A DNA stretch of 64,000 nt from Microbacterium sp. B35-30 (GCF_010634855.1 NZ_MWLQ01000006.1:59924-123923); one strand, 5' to 3'; shown: positions 25,886-35,046, numbered from the stretch's first letter. The notes: generated by a model not told the origin, from the sequence alone. Made by a program: numbers and translations.

Positions 25886-27720
25886 CGTCCACCCCCGAGC
25901 CCGTGAACCAGGTTCCCGACCCTGGGGACCAGGTCCCTGAGCCTGTCGAAGGGCCGCTCGCCCCCGGCGCACCGCCGCCGCAGCTGGTGCGATCGCCGCT
26001 CAGCGACGGCGAGTGGCATCGCCTGCACCCGCTCACGCCCCTCCTGCGCGGCGGGCTGTTCCTGATCGTCGTCATCGGCATCGTGCTCGCGAATCTGCGC
26101 GATCGCCTCGTGTTCATCTTCCTGCCGTGGCTCGCGCCCGACATCGAGGAGGAGGTCGGCGAGTGGGAGGGTGCCGGCGGCGACCCCATCGACTTCATCG
26201 TCGCGAACAACCTCTACGTGCTGGCGGGGCTCGCGGTCCTCGCGGCGCTCATCGTCCTCGTCGCGGTGTTCTACACGTCGTGGCGCTTCCACACCTTCCG
26301 CATCACCGATGACGACGTCGAGGTGCGCAGCGGCATCCTGTTCCGCACGCAGCGCCGGGCACCGCTCGATCGCGTGCAGGGTGTCAACCTCACGCGGCCG
26401 ATGATCGCGCGACTGCTGGGCATGGCGAAGCTCGAGGTCGTCGGCGCCGGAGCCGATGCGAACGTCAAGCTCGAGTACCTCTCCACCGCGAACGCCGAGG
26501 CTGTGCGGACCGACATCCTCCGCCTCGCATCCGGACGTCGTCTCGCGATGACCACGGGACCGGCCGCGGTCAGGCCCGTCGGCAGGGCCGCGATGCTGAG
26601 CCAGACCGTGGGTCGCGAGATCACCGGCATGATCGAGGGGCCAGAGGCGCCGGTCGCCGAGCTCGAGTCCGTCGTGAGCATCCCGGTCGGCCGGCTCGTG
26701 GCATCCCACATCCTCAGCATGTCGACGCTGGGCCTGATCTTCGCGATCATCGCGATCGTGGTCGGTGTGAGCCAGGGCGTCACGTGGCTGCTGTTCGGGT
26801 TCGTTCCCGCGATCATCGGCTTCGGCGCCTACTGGCTGCGCTCGATCGTCCGGTCGCTGCGGTACGCGATCGCGCCGACGCCCGACGGCGTGCGGATCAC
26901 GTTCGGCCTCTTCACGACCATCACCGAGATCGTGCCCCCGGGGCGTGTGCACGCCGTCGAGGTGACACAGCCCATCATGTGGCGCCCCGCCGGCTGGTGG
27001 GCGGTGCGCATCAACCGCCTCACCGGGCGCAGCGCCGCCGACGGCAGCACGGATCAGTTCACCACCGCCCTGCCGGTGGGCACCGTCGCCGACGTCGAAC
27101 GCGTGCTGCGGCTGCTGCAGCCCACGCTCTCCGACGAGGAGCGAGCGCTGGTCGTGCAGGAGGGCATGTTCGGACCGGGCGAGGTCGACACCTTCACGAA
27201 CACGCCGAAGCGCGCCTGGTGGATCGTCCCGCTGTCGTATCGGCGCAACGGCTTCCGCCTCACCGCCGACGCGCTGCTGATGCGACGCGGCGTCGTGTGG
27301 CGCAAGCTGGTCATCCTGCCGCTCGCGCGTCTGCAGAGCATCGGCCTGTACCAGGGCCCCCTCGACCGGGCGTCGGGCGTGACGAACGTGCGCGCGCACG
27401 TCGTCACCGGTCCGGTGTCGCCGTTCCTGGCTGCCGTCGACCGCGACCACGCTCTCGCGCTGTTCGACGATGTCGCGCGCGGTTCGGTGCGCGAAGCGCT
27501 CGCCGACCGCACGCATCGGTGGGCGGAGGACGAGACGGTCCCCGCGGTCCCCGCAAGCGCCGGATCCACCGCAGCGGACGAGGCTGGCGACGTTTCGCCT
27601 CGCTTCGCTCACTCAACGACCGAACCTCTGATTGCGGTCGTTGAGCGAGCGAGCGCCAGCGAGGGAGACGAAACGCGCCGAGCCTCCGAGAGGACGCCCG
27701 GCGAGGAGGACCACGGATGA
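25882..27720 (+). CDS. PH domain-containing membrane protein (YdbT-like)
   Basis: A 612-residue protein with several membrane segments (about 55-72, 110-133, 273-300) and three PH-type units: FRITDDDVEVRSGILFRTQRRAPLDRVQGVN (about 140), LRYAIAPTPDGVRITFGLF (about 325) and GFRLTADALLMRRGVVWRKL (about 455). It overlaps the YdbS-like gene by 4 bases. Both ends look altered by repeats: PDPGDQVPEPVEGP near residue 15-28 comes from a short repeat at 25932-25955, and the last 45 residues (about 568-612) come from copy C of the GTCGTTGAGCGAG repeat. Confidence 0.88.
   Translation: MTSTPEPVNQVPDPGDQVPEPVEGPLAPGAPPPQLVRSPLSDGEWHRLHPLTPLLRGGLFLIVVIGIVLANLRDRLVFIFLPWLAPDIEEEVGEWEGAGGDPIDFIVANNLYVLAGLAVLAALIVLVAVFYTSWRFHTFRITDDDVEVRSGILFRTQRRAPLDRVQGVNLTRPMIARLLGMAKLEVVGAGADANVKLEYLSTANAEAVRTDILRLASGRRLAMTTGPAAVRPVGRAAMLSQTVGREITGMIEGPEAPVAELESVVSIPVGRLVASHILSMSTLGLIFAIIAIVVGVSQGVTWLLFGFVPAIIGFGAYWLRSIVRSLRYAIAPTPDGVRITFGLFTTITEIVPPGRVHAVEVTQPIMWRPAGWWAVRINRLTGRSAADGSTDQFTTALPVGTVADVERVLRLLQPTLSDEERALVVQEGMFGPGEVDTFTNTPKRAWWIVPLSYRRNGFRLTADALLMRRGVVWRKLVILPLARLQSIGLYQGPLDRASGVTNVRAHVVTGPVSPFLAAVDRDHALALFDDVARGSVREALADRTHRWAEDETVPAVPASAGSTAADEAGDVSPRFAHSTTEPLIAVVERASASEGDETRRASERTPGEEDHG
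25932..25955. repeat. Short dispersed repeat inside the YdbT-like gene
   Basis: This 24-bp imperfect palindrome reads GGTCCCTGAGC, then CTGTCGAAGGGCC, and encodes VPEPVEGP. Similar palindromic words, with the same translated peptide, are scattered through related actinobacterial genomes (family knowledge). A weaker relative lies near 43340. Confidence 0.5.
27590..27679. repeat. GTCGTTGAGCGAG inverted repeat, copy C (inside a CDS)
   Basis: Left arm CGTTTCGCCTCG...CTCAACGACC and right arm GGTCGTTGAGCGAG...GAGACGAAACGCG lie inside the 3' end of the YdbT-like gene. The repeat is translated as ordinary-looking but unconserved residues (VSPRFAHSTTEP... then VVERASASEGDETRR). Confidence 0.65.
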
Positions 27721-28433
27721 CCCGTGATGGAAGGCTCGGAGTCGGGATCATCGGGGCGGGTCGCGTCGGACCGGTGCTGGGTGCGGCGCTCGCCGGTGCC
27801 GGACACGCGCTGGTCGGGATCACGCAGGGCTCCGACCCGGAGCGGGTCGAGGCGATCCTTCCGGGCGTGCCCGTGCTGGACGCGACCGAGGTCGCCCGGC
27901 GCAGCGAGCTGGTGATCGTCGCCGTGCCCCACGACCAGCTCGAGGGACTCGTGCGAGGTCTGGCCGAGGTCGGTGCGTGGCAGCCGGGGCAGCTCGTCCT
28001 GCACACGGACCCGGCCTGGGGGGCCGGCATCCTCTCTCCCGCCGTCGCGAAGGGCGCCATCCCGCTCGCCGTGCATCCCGCGATCGAGTTCAGCGGAACG
28101 TCGATGGATCTGCGCGCGCTGACCAGTGCGTACGCGGCCGTCACGGCACCCGGGCCGGTGCTGCCGATCGCGCAGGCCCTCGCCGTGGAGCTGGGGTGCG
28201 AACCGGTGGTCGTCGAGGAGTCGGCCCGCGCGGCCTACGGCGAGGCGATCGCCACGGCAAGGGTCTTCTCGCGCTCCATCGTGCACCAGGCGGCCGCTCT
28301 CCTCGCCGAAGCGGGCGTGCCGTACCCGGGGTCGTTCCTCTCCGCTTTGGCGCACACCACGCTCGACCACGCGCTCACCGAGGCCGGCTCTGGTCCGGTG
28401 GGTGGCGAGCCTCCCGCTACGATCCAAGGATGA
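27717..28433 (+). CDS. Rossmann-fold DUF2520 protein
   Basis: A 238-residue protein with an N-terminal NAD(P)-binding-like domain (VGIIGAGRVGPVLGAALAGAG) and a C-terminal helical DUF2520 half, similar in shape to pyrroline-5-carboxylate reductase and to ketopantoate reductase. In Actinobacteria it commonly lies before panC, which suggests a link to pantothenate synthesis. Its own reaction is not established. It starts in ATGA overlap with the upstream gene; its last bases carry TACGAT, the apparent -10 of panC. Confidence 0.88.
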   Translation: MTRDGRLGVGIIGAGRVGPVLGAALAGAGHALVGITQGSDPERVEAILPGVPVLDATEVARRSELVIVAVPHDQLEGLVRGLAEVGAWQPGQLVLHTDPAWGAGILSPAVAKGAIPLAVHPAIEFSGTSMDLRALTSAYAAVTAPGPVLPIAQALAVELGCEPVVVEESARAAYGEAIATARVFSRSIVHQAAALLAEAGVPYPGSFLSALAHTTLDHALTEAGSGPVGGEPPATIQG

Positions 28434-29275
28434 TCAGCACCATCGACGAGCTGCGTGCTCGGCTCGCCGAGGTACGCGCCGCCGCACCGGGGTCCCGCGT
28501 CGCCCTCATCTCGACCATCGGCTCCCTTCACGACGGACATATCGACCTGGTCCACCGGGCGCGCGAGGTCGCCGACATCGTCGTGGTGTCGGTGTTCGTC
28601 AATCCGCTGCGGTTCGCATCGCCGGCGGATTTCGCCGCCTATCCGCGCACTCCCGAGGACGACGCCCGACTGCTCGCGTCGCTCGGCGTCGACGTCGTCT
28701 TCGCGCCCGAGAGGGACGAACTGCTCCCCGACGGCTCCGCGACGACGAAGGTCTCCGCCGGCGACCTGGGCCTGCGGTACGAGGGGCGGTTCCGCCCGTT
28801 CTACTTCGACGGTCTCCTCACCGTCGAGGCCAAGCTGTTCCACCTCGTCCGGCCCGATGTCGCCGTCTACGGCGAGCGGGATCGGCAGCGCGTCTTCCTG
28901 GTGCGCAGGATGATCCGCGACTTATTCTTCGACGTCGAGGTCGCGACGGTCGAGACCGTCCGCGGCGACGACGGCCTTCCGGTGTCGACCCGCGTCGGGA
29001 TGCTCGAGGACCGCGACCTCGCCGCCGCCGCGCTCCTCCCCGCGGCTCTCGATGCCGCAGCCGCCAACGCCGACCGCGGCATCGACGCCTGCATCGCCGC
29101 GGCGCAGTCGACGCTCATGGGGGAGCCCCGCATCCGCCTCGAGTATCTGAGCGTCGTCGATCCGGTGACGTTCCTCCCGGTCGACGAGGGCACCAGCGGA
29201 CCCGCGCTCGCGCTCATCGCCGCGACGGTGGCGGGCCACCGACTCATCGATAACGCCGAGATCTACCTCGGCTGA
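28430..29275 (+). CDS. panC: PanC-like pantothenate synthetase homologue with altered active site
   Basis: A 281-residue member of the pantoate-beta-alanine ligase family. STIGSLHDGH (residues 28-37) supplies the two HIGH-like histidines, His34 and His37, and FVNPLRF supplies Asn58. However, positions equivalent to Mycobacterium tuberculosis Gln72, Lys160 and Gln164 are arginines here (Arg61, Arg150, Arg154), and the SSRN motif reads STRV (186-189). The rest of the fold, including GLLTVEAKLFHLV and LEYLSVVDP, is present and the length is normal. TACGAT at 28418-28423 lies exactly 6 nt before ATG. It may be a changed-specificity or weak enzyme. No panD follows. Confidence 0.8.
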   Translation: MISTIDELRARLAEVRAAAPGSRVALISTIGSLHDGHIDLVHRAREVADIVVVSVFVNPLRFASPADFAAYPRTPEDDARLLASLGVDVVFAPERDELLPDGSATTKVSAGDLGLRYEGRFRPFYFDGLLTVEAKLFHLVRPDVAVYGERDRQRVFLVRRMIRDLFFDVEVATVETVRGDDGLPVSTRVGMLEDRDLAAAALLPAALDAAAANADRGIDACIAAAQSTLMGEPRIRLEYLSVVDPVTFLPVDEGTSGPALALIAATVAGHRLIDNAEIYLG

Positions 29276-29303
29276 GCGCGGACACCGGGCCCCAGGAGAC
29301 GAC

Positions 29304-30098
29304 ATGCGCATCACACGGATCGGCGGTCCGACGGCCCTCGTCGAGTGGGAGGGGTGGCGGATCCTCACCGACCCCACCTTCGATCCACCGGGTCGCACCT
29401 ATTCGTTCGGGGCGGGAACGTCGTCCCGCAAGACGACGGGGCCCGCGGTCGACCTCTCCGACATCGGCGAGGTCGACATCGTGCTGCTGAGTCACCACCA
29501 CCACGCCGACAACCTCGACGATGCCGGCCGCGCCGGCCTCGGCGTCGCGCGTACGGTGCTGACGACGATCGCCGGCGCCAAGAGCCTGTCGACGTCGGGC
29601 GCGCACCGCGACGCGAGAGGTCTGCGTGCCGGAGACGCCATCACCCTCACCGCCGAGGGCAAGCCCGACCTCGTGATCACGGCGACGCCGTGCCGGCATG
29701 GCGCTCCTCTCACGCGTCCGATCGTCGGTCCGGTCATCGGGTTCACGCTGGCGCGCGTGGGCGGCGCGCACCCTGTGCTCTGGATGACCGGTGACACCGT
29801 GATGTACCGCGCGCTGCGTCGCGTCGCCGCGGGCTTGCATCCGGACGTCGCCCTCGTGCACATCGGTGCGGTGAAGTTCCCGCTCACGGGCCCGCTGGCG
29901 TACACGATGGATGCCGACGACGCGGTCGAGCTGATCGGGCTGGCCGAGCCCGGCACGGCGGTGCCCGTGCACGTCGAGGGCTGGAGCCATTTCTCGCAGC
30001 AGGAGGATGCGGCGGCCCGCGTGCTGGACGCCGCCCCCGGCGCGGTGCGCGAGCGCGTCCGCTGGGCGCCCCTGGGGGAGCCGATCGAGCTCCCCTGA
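29304..30098 (+). CDS. MBL-fold metallo-hydrolase
   Basis: A 264-residue metallo-beta-lactamase-fold protein related to the UlaG/UPF0173 group. The first strand block ITRIGGPTALVEWEGWRILTDP and the metal motif LSHHHHADNLDD (H-x-H-x-D) are at about residues 62-74. MTGDTVMY supplies a later aspartate ligand, and a C-terminal VHVEGWSHF holds another histidine. The substrate is unknown. AGGAGACGAC precedes ATG. It sits between panC and lysS, where panD and coaX are found in many Actinobacteria. Confidence 0.87.
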   Translation: MRITRIGGPTALVEWEGWRILTDPTFDPPGRTYSFGAGTSSRKTTGPAVDLSDIGEVDIVLLSHHHHADNLDDAGRAGLGVARTVLTTIAGAKSLSTSGAHRDARGLRAGDAITLTAEGKPDLVITATPCRHGAPLTRPIVGPVIGFTLARVGGAHPVLWMTGDTVMYRALRRVAAGLHPDVALVHIGAVKFPLTGPLAYTMDADDAVELIGLAEPGTAVPVHVEGWSHFSQQEDAAARVLDAAPGAVRERVRWAPLGEPIELP

Positions 30099-30243
30099 CC
30101 GGCGCCGACACCGGCGCGGGCCGAGGCGCGGGCTGCGGCATCCAGTGTTCTGAGTGGGCTGTTCAGAAAGGCCGGAGGTCGCCGCCGATACACTTGGGGG
30201 TCCGCGTTCTGCGGAGAACATCCCCCACCGAGGAGCACATCCC

Positions 30244-31767
30244 GTGACCGACACGACCTCGCCCGCCGAGACCGCCGAGCCCACCGAAGAGGAGATCTTC
30301 GAGCAGAAGGCCGTGCGTCTGGCCAAGCGCGAGCGGCTGATCGCGGAGCGGACGGATGCCGCAGGCGGGGCCTACCCCGTCAGCCTGCCGATCACCGACA
30401 CGATCCCGGCGCTGCGGGAGCGTTTCGCCGACCTGGAGGCGGGGGCCGAGACCGGCGTCACCGCCGCCGTCGCCGGTCGTGTCGTGCTGAGCCGCAACGG
30501 CGGCAAGCTCTGCTTCGCCACGCTCCAGGCGGGCGACGGCAGCCGCATCCAGGCGATGGTGTCGCTGGCCGCGGTCGGCGCCGACTCGCTGCAGGCGTGG
30601 AAGGAGCTCGTCGACCTCGGCGACCACGTGTTCGTCAGCGGAGAGGTCATCTCGAGCCGACGCGGCGAGCTGTCGATCATGGTCTCGGACTGGCGCATCG
30701 CCTCGAAGGCCATCCTGCCGCTGCCGAACCTGCACAACGAGCTCAGCGAGGAGAACCGCGTCCGCAGCCGGTTCCTCGATCTCATCGTGCGCGATCGTGC
30801 GCGTGAGACCGTCATCGCCCGCGCCAAGGCCAACGCGAGCGTGCGGCAGACCTTCGCGAACCACGGGTTCCTCGAGGTGGAGACCCCGATGCTGCAGGTG
30901 CAGCACGGCGGTGCGTCGGCGCGTCCCTTCATCACCAACTCGAACGCCTTCGACACCGACCTCTACCTGCGCATCGCGCCGGAGCTCTTCCTCAAGCGGG
31001 CCGTCGTGGGCGGCATCGACCGGGTCTTCGAGATCAACCGCAACTTCCGCAACGAAGGCGCCGACTCGACCCACAGCCCCGAGTTCGTCATGATCGAGGC
31101 CTACCAGGCGTACAGCGACTACAACGGCATCGCCGACCTGACGCAGGAGCTGATCCAGAACGCCGCCGTCGCGGTCACCGGATCCACCACGGTGACCTGG
31201 GCGGACGGCACGGAGTACGACCTCGGCGGCGAATGGGAGCGCCTCCCGATGTACGGCTCGCTCTCGGAGGCGTCCGGCCGCGAGGTCACGCCTGAGACGC
31301 CGCTCGCCGAGCTCGTCGCGTTCGCGAACGAGGTGGGCGTCGACATCCCGCCTCACGCCACCCACGGCAAGCTGGTCGAGGAGCTGTGGGAGCACTTCGT
31401 CAAGCCCGGTCTCGCCCGCCCGACGTTCGTCATGGACTTCCCGATCGACACCAGCCCGCTCGTGCGCGAGCACCGCACGATCCCGGGCGTGGTCGAGAAG
31501 TGGGATCTCTACACCCGCGGCTTCGAGCTCGCGACCGGCTACTCCGAACTCGTCGACCCCGTGATCCAGCGCGAGCGCTTCGTCGAGCAGGCCAAGCTGG
31601 CTGCGCGCGGCGACCTCGAGGCCATGCGCATCGACGAGGAGTTCCTGCGGGCGCTCGAGCACGGCATGCCGCCGACCGGGGGCATGGGCATGGGCATCGA
31701 CCGTCTGCTGATGGCGATCACCGGTCTCGGCATCCGCGAGACGATCCTCTTCCCGCTCGTCAAGTAG
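30244..31767 (+). CDS. lysS: Lysyl-tRNA synthetase, class II
   Basis: A 507-residue cytoplasmic enzyme that charges tRNA-Lys. The N-terminal OB fold (about 60-165) is followed by the class II catalytic core. Motif 2 is FRNEGADSTHSPEF and motif 3 GMGMGIDRLLMAITG, both complete. I chose GTG at 30244: GAGGAG lies 8 nt upstream, and TACACT at 30189-30194 is a likely -10 box. The frame open from 30154 has no ribosome site. Size is normal for bacteria. Confidence 0.97.
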   Translation: MTDTTSPAETAEPTEEEIFEQKAVRLAKRERLIAERTDAAGGAYPVSLPITDTIPALRERFADLEAGAETGVTAAVAGRVVLSRNGGKLCFATLQAGDGSRIQAMVSLAAVGADSLQAWKELVDLGDHVFVSGEVISSRRGELSIMVSDWRIASKAILPLPNLHNELSEENRVRSRFLDLIVRDRARETVIARAKANASVRQTFANHGFLEVETPMLQVQHGGASARPFITNSNAFDTDLYLRIAPELFLKRAVVGGIDRVFEINRNFRNEGADSTHSPEFVMIEAYQAYSDYNGIADLTQELIQNAAVAVTGSTTVTWADGTEYDLGGEWERLPMYGSLSEASGREVTPETPLAELVAFANEVGVDIPPHATHGKLVEELWEHFVKPGLARPTFVMDFPIDTSPLVREHRTIPGVVEKWDLYTRGFELATGYSELVDPVIQRERFVEQAKLAARGDLEAMRIDEEFLRALEHGMPPTGGMGMGIDRLLMAITGLGIRETILFPLVK

Positions 31768-31853
31768 GCGGAGCGCGCCGTCACCGCCGGCGCGATGTAC
31801 TCCCACGACGGGCGCGCCTCGACGGTCGAGGGCGTCAGGTGAGACCATCTCGC

Positions 31854-34799
31854 ATGGTCAACCGCTCAGACGCGAACTCTCCAGTGATCTCCACGCCGCA
31901 TTTCGTCGGTCGCGATCCCGAGTTGGCCGCGCTCCGCGATGCCGTCTCCCGGCCGCCCGCGATCGTGCTGGTGGAGGGTGAGGCGGGGATCGGGAAGAGC
32001 CGACTGCTGCAGGAGTGGCTCGCCGGCGCGCCCACTCTCACCGCCCTGGTCTCGGTGTGCCCGCCGCTGCGGGAGTCGCTGACCTTGGGTCCGATCGTCG
32101 ACGCGTTCCGGGGGATCGACCGACTCGTGGCAGGACTGCGGCTCACCGATCTCGCGGGCGCGCTGCGGCCGCTGTTTCCAGAGTGGTCCGGCGACCTGCC
32201 GCCCGCCCTCGAACCCCTCGACGACGCGAAGGCGGCACGGCATCGCCTGTTCCGCGCGCTCGACGAGCTGCTCAGGGCGCTGGGCGTGGGCGTCCTCGTC
32301 CTGGAGGACGCGCACTGGGCCGACGAGGTGACGCTGGAGTTCCTCCTGTTCCTCACCTCCCGGCAGCGCTCGGACGGACCGAGCCTGGTGATCTCGTACC
32401 GCCCGGAGGAGGTGGACGCCGGGTCGCTGCTGCTGCGGCTGACGTCCCGCCTGCCCGTCGGGGTCACCGGGTCGAGGATCGCCCTCACGTCGGTGGCACC
32501 CGACGACACGGCGTCGCTGGTGTCGTCGATGCTGGGCGGAGAGCCGGTCTCCGACGAGTTCCGCAGCTTTCTGCACGAGCGGACCGGGGGCATCCCCCTG
32601 GCGATCGAGGAGTCCGTCCGGCTCATGTGCGATCGTGCGGACATCACCTTCCGTGACGGGCAGTGGGTCCGCCTGGCGCTCACGGAGCTCCAGGTGCCGC
32701 CCACCGTCCGCGACTCCACACGAGAGCGGGTGGACCGCCTGTCGCCCGCAGCGCAGCAGACGCTGCGGGCCGCCGCGGTCCTGGCCGAGTGGTCGTCCGA
32801 GGCCGCGATCGCTGCGACCGCCGGCCTCACGCCCGAGGACGCGCGCGCCGGCATCGCTGAGGCGGCCGACGCCAGGATCCTGTCCGGCGACGACCGCGGC
32901 CGGTGGCGGTTCCGGCACGTCCTGGTCGCGACGGCGGTCTACGAGACCGTCGCGCGCACCGATCGCGCGCTCCTGCACCGCCGAGCCGGCGAGGCGTTGG
33001 AGTCCGTCGATCCGCAGCCCGTCGCGCGCCTGGCCCACCACTTCCGCGAGGCCGGCGAGACCCGGCCCTGGGCGCGGTACGCCGAGCAGGCGGCAGCGCA
33101 GGCGATGGCGTCGGGCGACAACACCGCTGCCGTCGTCCTGCTTGTCGACCTCCTGAGGGAGACGGCACTCCCGCCGGCCGACCTCGCGCGAATCGCGCGC
33201 ACCACGGGGCTCGCCTCCTTGGGGCGCCGAGAGCCGGTCGATGAGGTCTATCACCGCGTCGTGCGCGGCCTGCGCACGGTGCTCGACGGCCCCGGGCTGT
33301 CCGCCCGCGAGCAGGCTGAGGTGCGCAACCCGCTGGGCCGGCTCCTGATCACCGGTGGCGAGGCGGCGGCCGCGCGTGTGGAGCTCGAGCGGGCGGTGAC
33401 GGACCTCGGCCACGACCCCGCCGAGGCGGCCAAGGCCATGACGTACCTGGGCTGGGCCTACGGGTCGCCGTGGCCGGCCTCCACCCATCGACGCTGGCTG
33501 CGGCGTGCCGCCGACCTCGCGGCGGGAATCGAGTCGCCCGCGGTCCGACTGAACCTGACGGGCAACCGCGCGGCCGCGTTCCTCATGCTCGGCGACGACG
33601 AGGCATGGGACGTCGTCGCCGGCCTGCCGTTCGACGGCGCGACCGCCCCGGAGCGGCTCGACGTCGCCCGCATCCACACCAACATCGGGACAGGCGCGGT
33701 GATGTGGGGCCGGTACGCCGAGGCGGAGCGGCACCTCGCCGTCGCCCTGAGGCTCGCCGACGCCGAGGAATCGTCGCGGCTGCGCTTCAACGTCCAGCTC
33801 GAACTCGCCAACCTGGACTGGTTCCGCGGACGGTGGGAGGGGCTGGCAGACCGCAGCGCCACGCTCGCCGAGGCCAACGCGGACCGGCCGGCGATCCACC
33901 TGGCCGGCGTCCGGCTGACCGCGCGGCTCGCCGCCGCGGCCGGACGCCGACGCGAGGCGGAGGAGCAGTTCCGGTACGTCCTCGATGAGGCGACGCGGCT
34001 CGGCGCCGCCGACGACGTGATGGAGCCCGCCGCGGAGCTGGCGCGGCTCTGGCGGGCGGACGGCGAGATCGCGCGGGCGCTGCAGATCACCGACGCGCCG
34101 CTTCGCACCGTCCGGGCAAAGGGGATCTGGCTGTGGGCCACCGACGTCGCGCCCGTGCGGGTCGATGCGCTGATCGCCGCGGGGGAGCGCAAAGCCGCGA
34201 AAGCCCTCACCGAGGAGTTCGCCCGCGGGCTGCGCGGTCACACCGCCCCGGCCCCTCGGGCCGCGCTGGCGCTTTGTCGGGCGCACGTTGCTGCCGCAGG
34301 GGACGACCCGGCCAGGGCAGCTTCCGCGTACGCGCGGGCGGCGCAGGCGTGGGACGCGCTGCCGCGGCCGTACGACGCTCTGCGTGCGCGCGAGGGCCAG
34401 GCGGTCGCGCTCCTGGCGGCAGACCGCCTCGCCGAGGGGCGGCAGCTGCTGTCCGCACAGTACGAGGAGCTGTTCCGGCTCGGCGCCCGCCGGGACGCCG
34501 ACCGGGTCGCCCAGCGGCTCCGCGACCACGGCGCGGAGGTTCCCCGGCTGTGGCGCGGCGGCCGGAAGGGGTATGGCGACCGCCTCTCGCCCCGCGAGCT
34601 GGAGGTGGTCCGGCTGGTGGTCGCCGGCAGGACGAACCGGCAGATCAGCCAGATCCTCGCCAAGTCGCCGGCGACGGTGGACCAGCAGCTGAGGTCGGCC
34701 ATGCGCAAGGTCGAGGTGACGTCCCGGACCGCCCTCGCCGTCAAGGTGACCGAGGCCGGACTGCTCGAGGACGACGAGTTGGGTGTGACGCTCTCATAA
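31854..34799 (+). CDS. LuxR-family regulator with AAA ATPase domain (MalT/LAL-like)
   Basis: A 981-residue regulator of the large ATP-binding LuxR type. Walker A GEAGIGKS is at about residues 42-49 and Walker B VLVLEDAHWADE near 146-157, typical of STAND ATPases. The centre (about 340-880) is helical with TPR-like repeats. The C-terminal HTH begins about residue 910: LSPRELEVVRLVVAGRTNRQISQILAKSP, then a second helix ending VEVTSRTALAVKVTE. It should bind DNA after sensing a ligand through the central repeats. The giant subtilase directly downstream is the likely target. Confidence 0.88.
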   Translation: MVNRSDANSPVISTPHFVGRDPELAALRDAVSRPPAIVLVEGEAGIGKSRLLQEWLAGAPTLTALVSVCPPLRESLTLGPIVDAFRGIDRLVAGLRLTDLAGALRPLFPEWSGDLPPALEPLDDAKAARHRLFRALDELLRALGVGVLVLEDAHWADEVTLEFLLFLTSRQRSDGPSLVISYRPEEVDAGSLLLRLTSRLPVGVTGSRIALTSVAPDDTASLVSSMLGGEPVSDEFRSFLHERTGGIPLAIEESVRLMCDRADITFRDGQWVRLALTELQVPPTVRDSTRERVDRLSPAAQQTLRAAAVLAEWSSEAAIAATAGLTPEDARAGIAEAADARILSGDDRGRWRFRHVLVATAVYETVARTDRALLHRRAGEALESVDPQPVARLAHHFREAGETRPWARYAEQAAAQAMASGDNTAAVVLLVDLLRETALPPADLARIARTTGLASLGRREPVDEVYHRVVRGLRTVLDGPGLSAREQAEVRNPLGRLLITGGEAAAARVELERAVTDLGHDPAEAAKAMTYLGWAYGSPWPASTHRRWLRRAADLAAGIESPAVRLNLTGNRAAAFLMLGDDEAWDVVAGLPFDGATAPERLDVARIHTNIGTGAVMWGRYAEAERHLAVALRLADAEESSRLRFNVQLELANLDWFRGRWEGLADRSATLAEANADRPAIHLAGVRLTARLAAAAGRRREAEEQFRYVLDEATRLGAADDVMEPAAELARLWRADGEIARALQITDAPLRTVRAKGIWLWATDVAPVRVDALIAAGERKAAKALTEEFARGLRGHTAPAPRAALALCRAHVAAAGDDPARAASAYARAAQAWDALPRPYDALRAREGQAVALLAADRLAEGRQLLSAQYEELFRLGARRDADRVAQRLRDHGAEVPRLWRGGRKGYGDRLSPRELEVVRLVVAGRTNRQISQILAKSPATVDQQLRSAMRKVEVTSRTALAVKVTEAGLLEDDELGVTLS

Positions 34800-34856
34800 A
34801 GATTGACGTATTCGCCGGATAGCGACGTGCGGGCTGCATGCCGAAACATGACCTGC

Positions 34857-35030
34857 ATGTCCCACGACCCGGAGTCACGCGCGCGCCACGAGATCGCCGC
34901 GAGTGACGACTCGAACACCGAGCCAGAGCTGCCCCAGCCCGGTGGAGCGCGCACCACCGAGGGTGCCGTCGACCCCGACGGCGCTGCCGACCGTGCGCGC
35001 CAGAGCCACGACCCTTACCAACCCCTGTAG
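34857..35030 (+). CDS. Possible 57-residue unknown protein upstream of the subtilase
   Basis: A short frame (MSHDPESRARHEIAASDDSN, ending SHDPYQPL) whose third codon bases are about four-fifths G or C, close to the neighbours. It has no signal peptide, no membrane segment and no cysteine, and I see no recognised domain. Its stop is 16 bases before the ATG of the subtilase, and GGAGG of that gene follows. It could be a real short protein, or leader sequence. ATG at 34857 has no clear ribosome site. Confidence 0.35.
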   Translation: MSHDPESRARHEIAASDDSNTEPELPQPGGARTTEGAVDPDGAADRARQSHDPYQPL

Positions 35031-35046
35031 ACCGGAGGCCCCACCC

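Noticed and set aside
31866..34529. An 887-residue minus-strand frame across the LuxR regulator
   Set aside because: No motif and shadow composition; the plus-strand frame has Walker A and a LuxR HTH.
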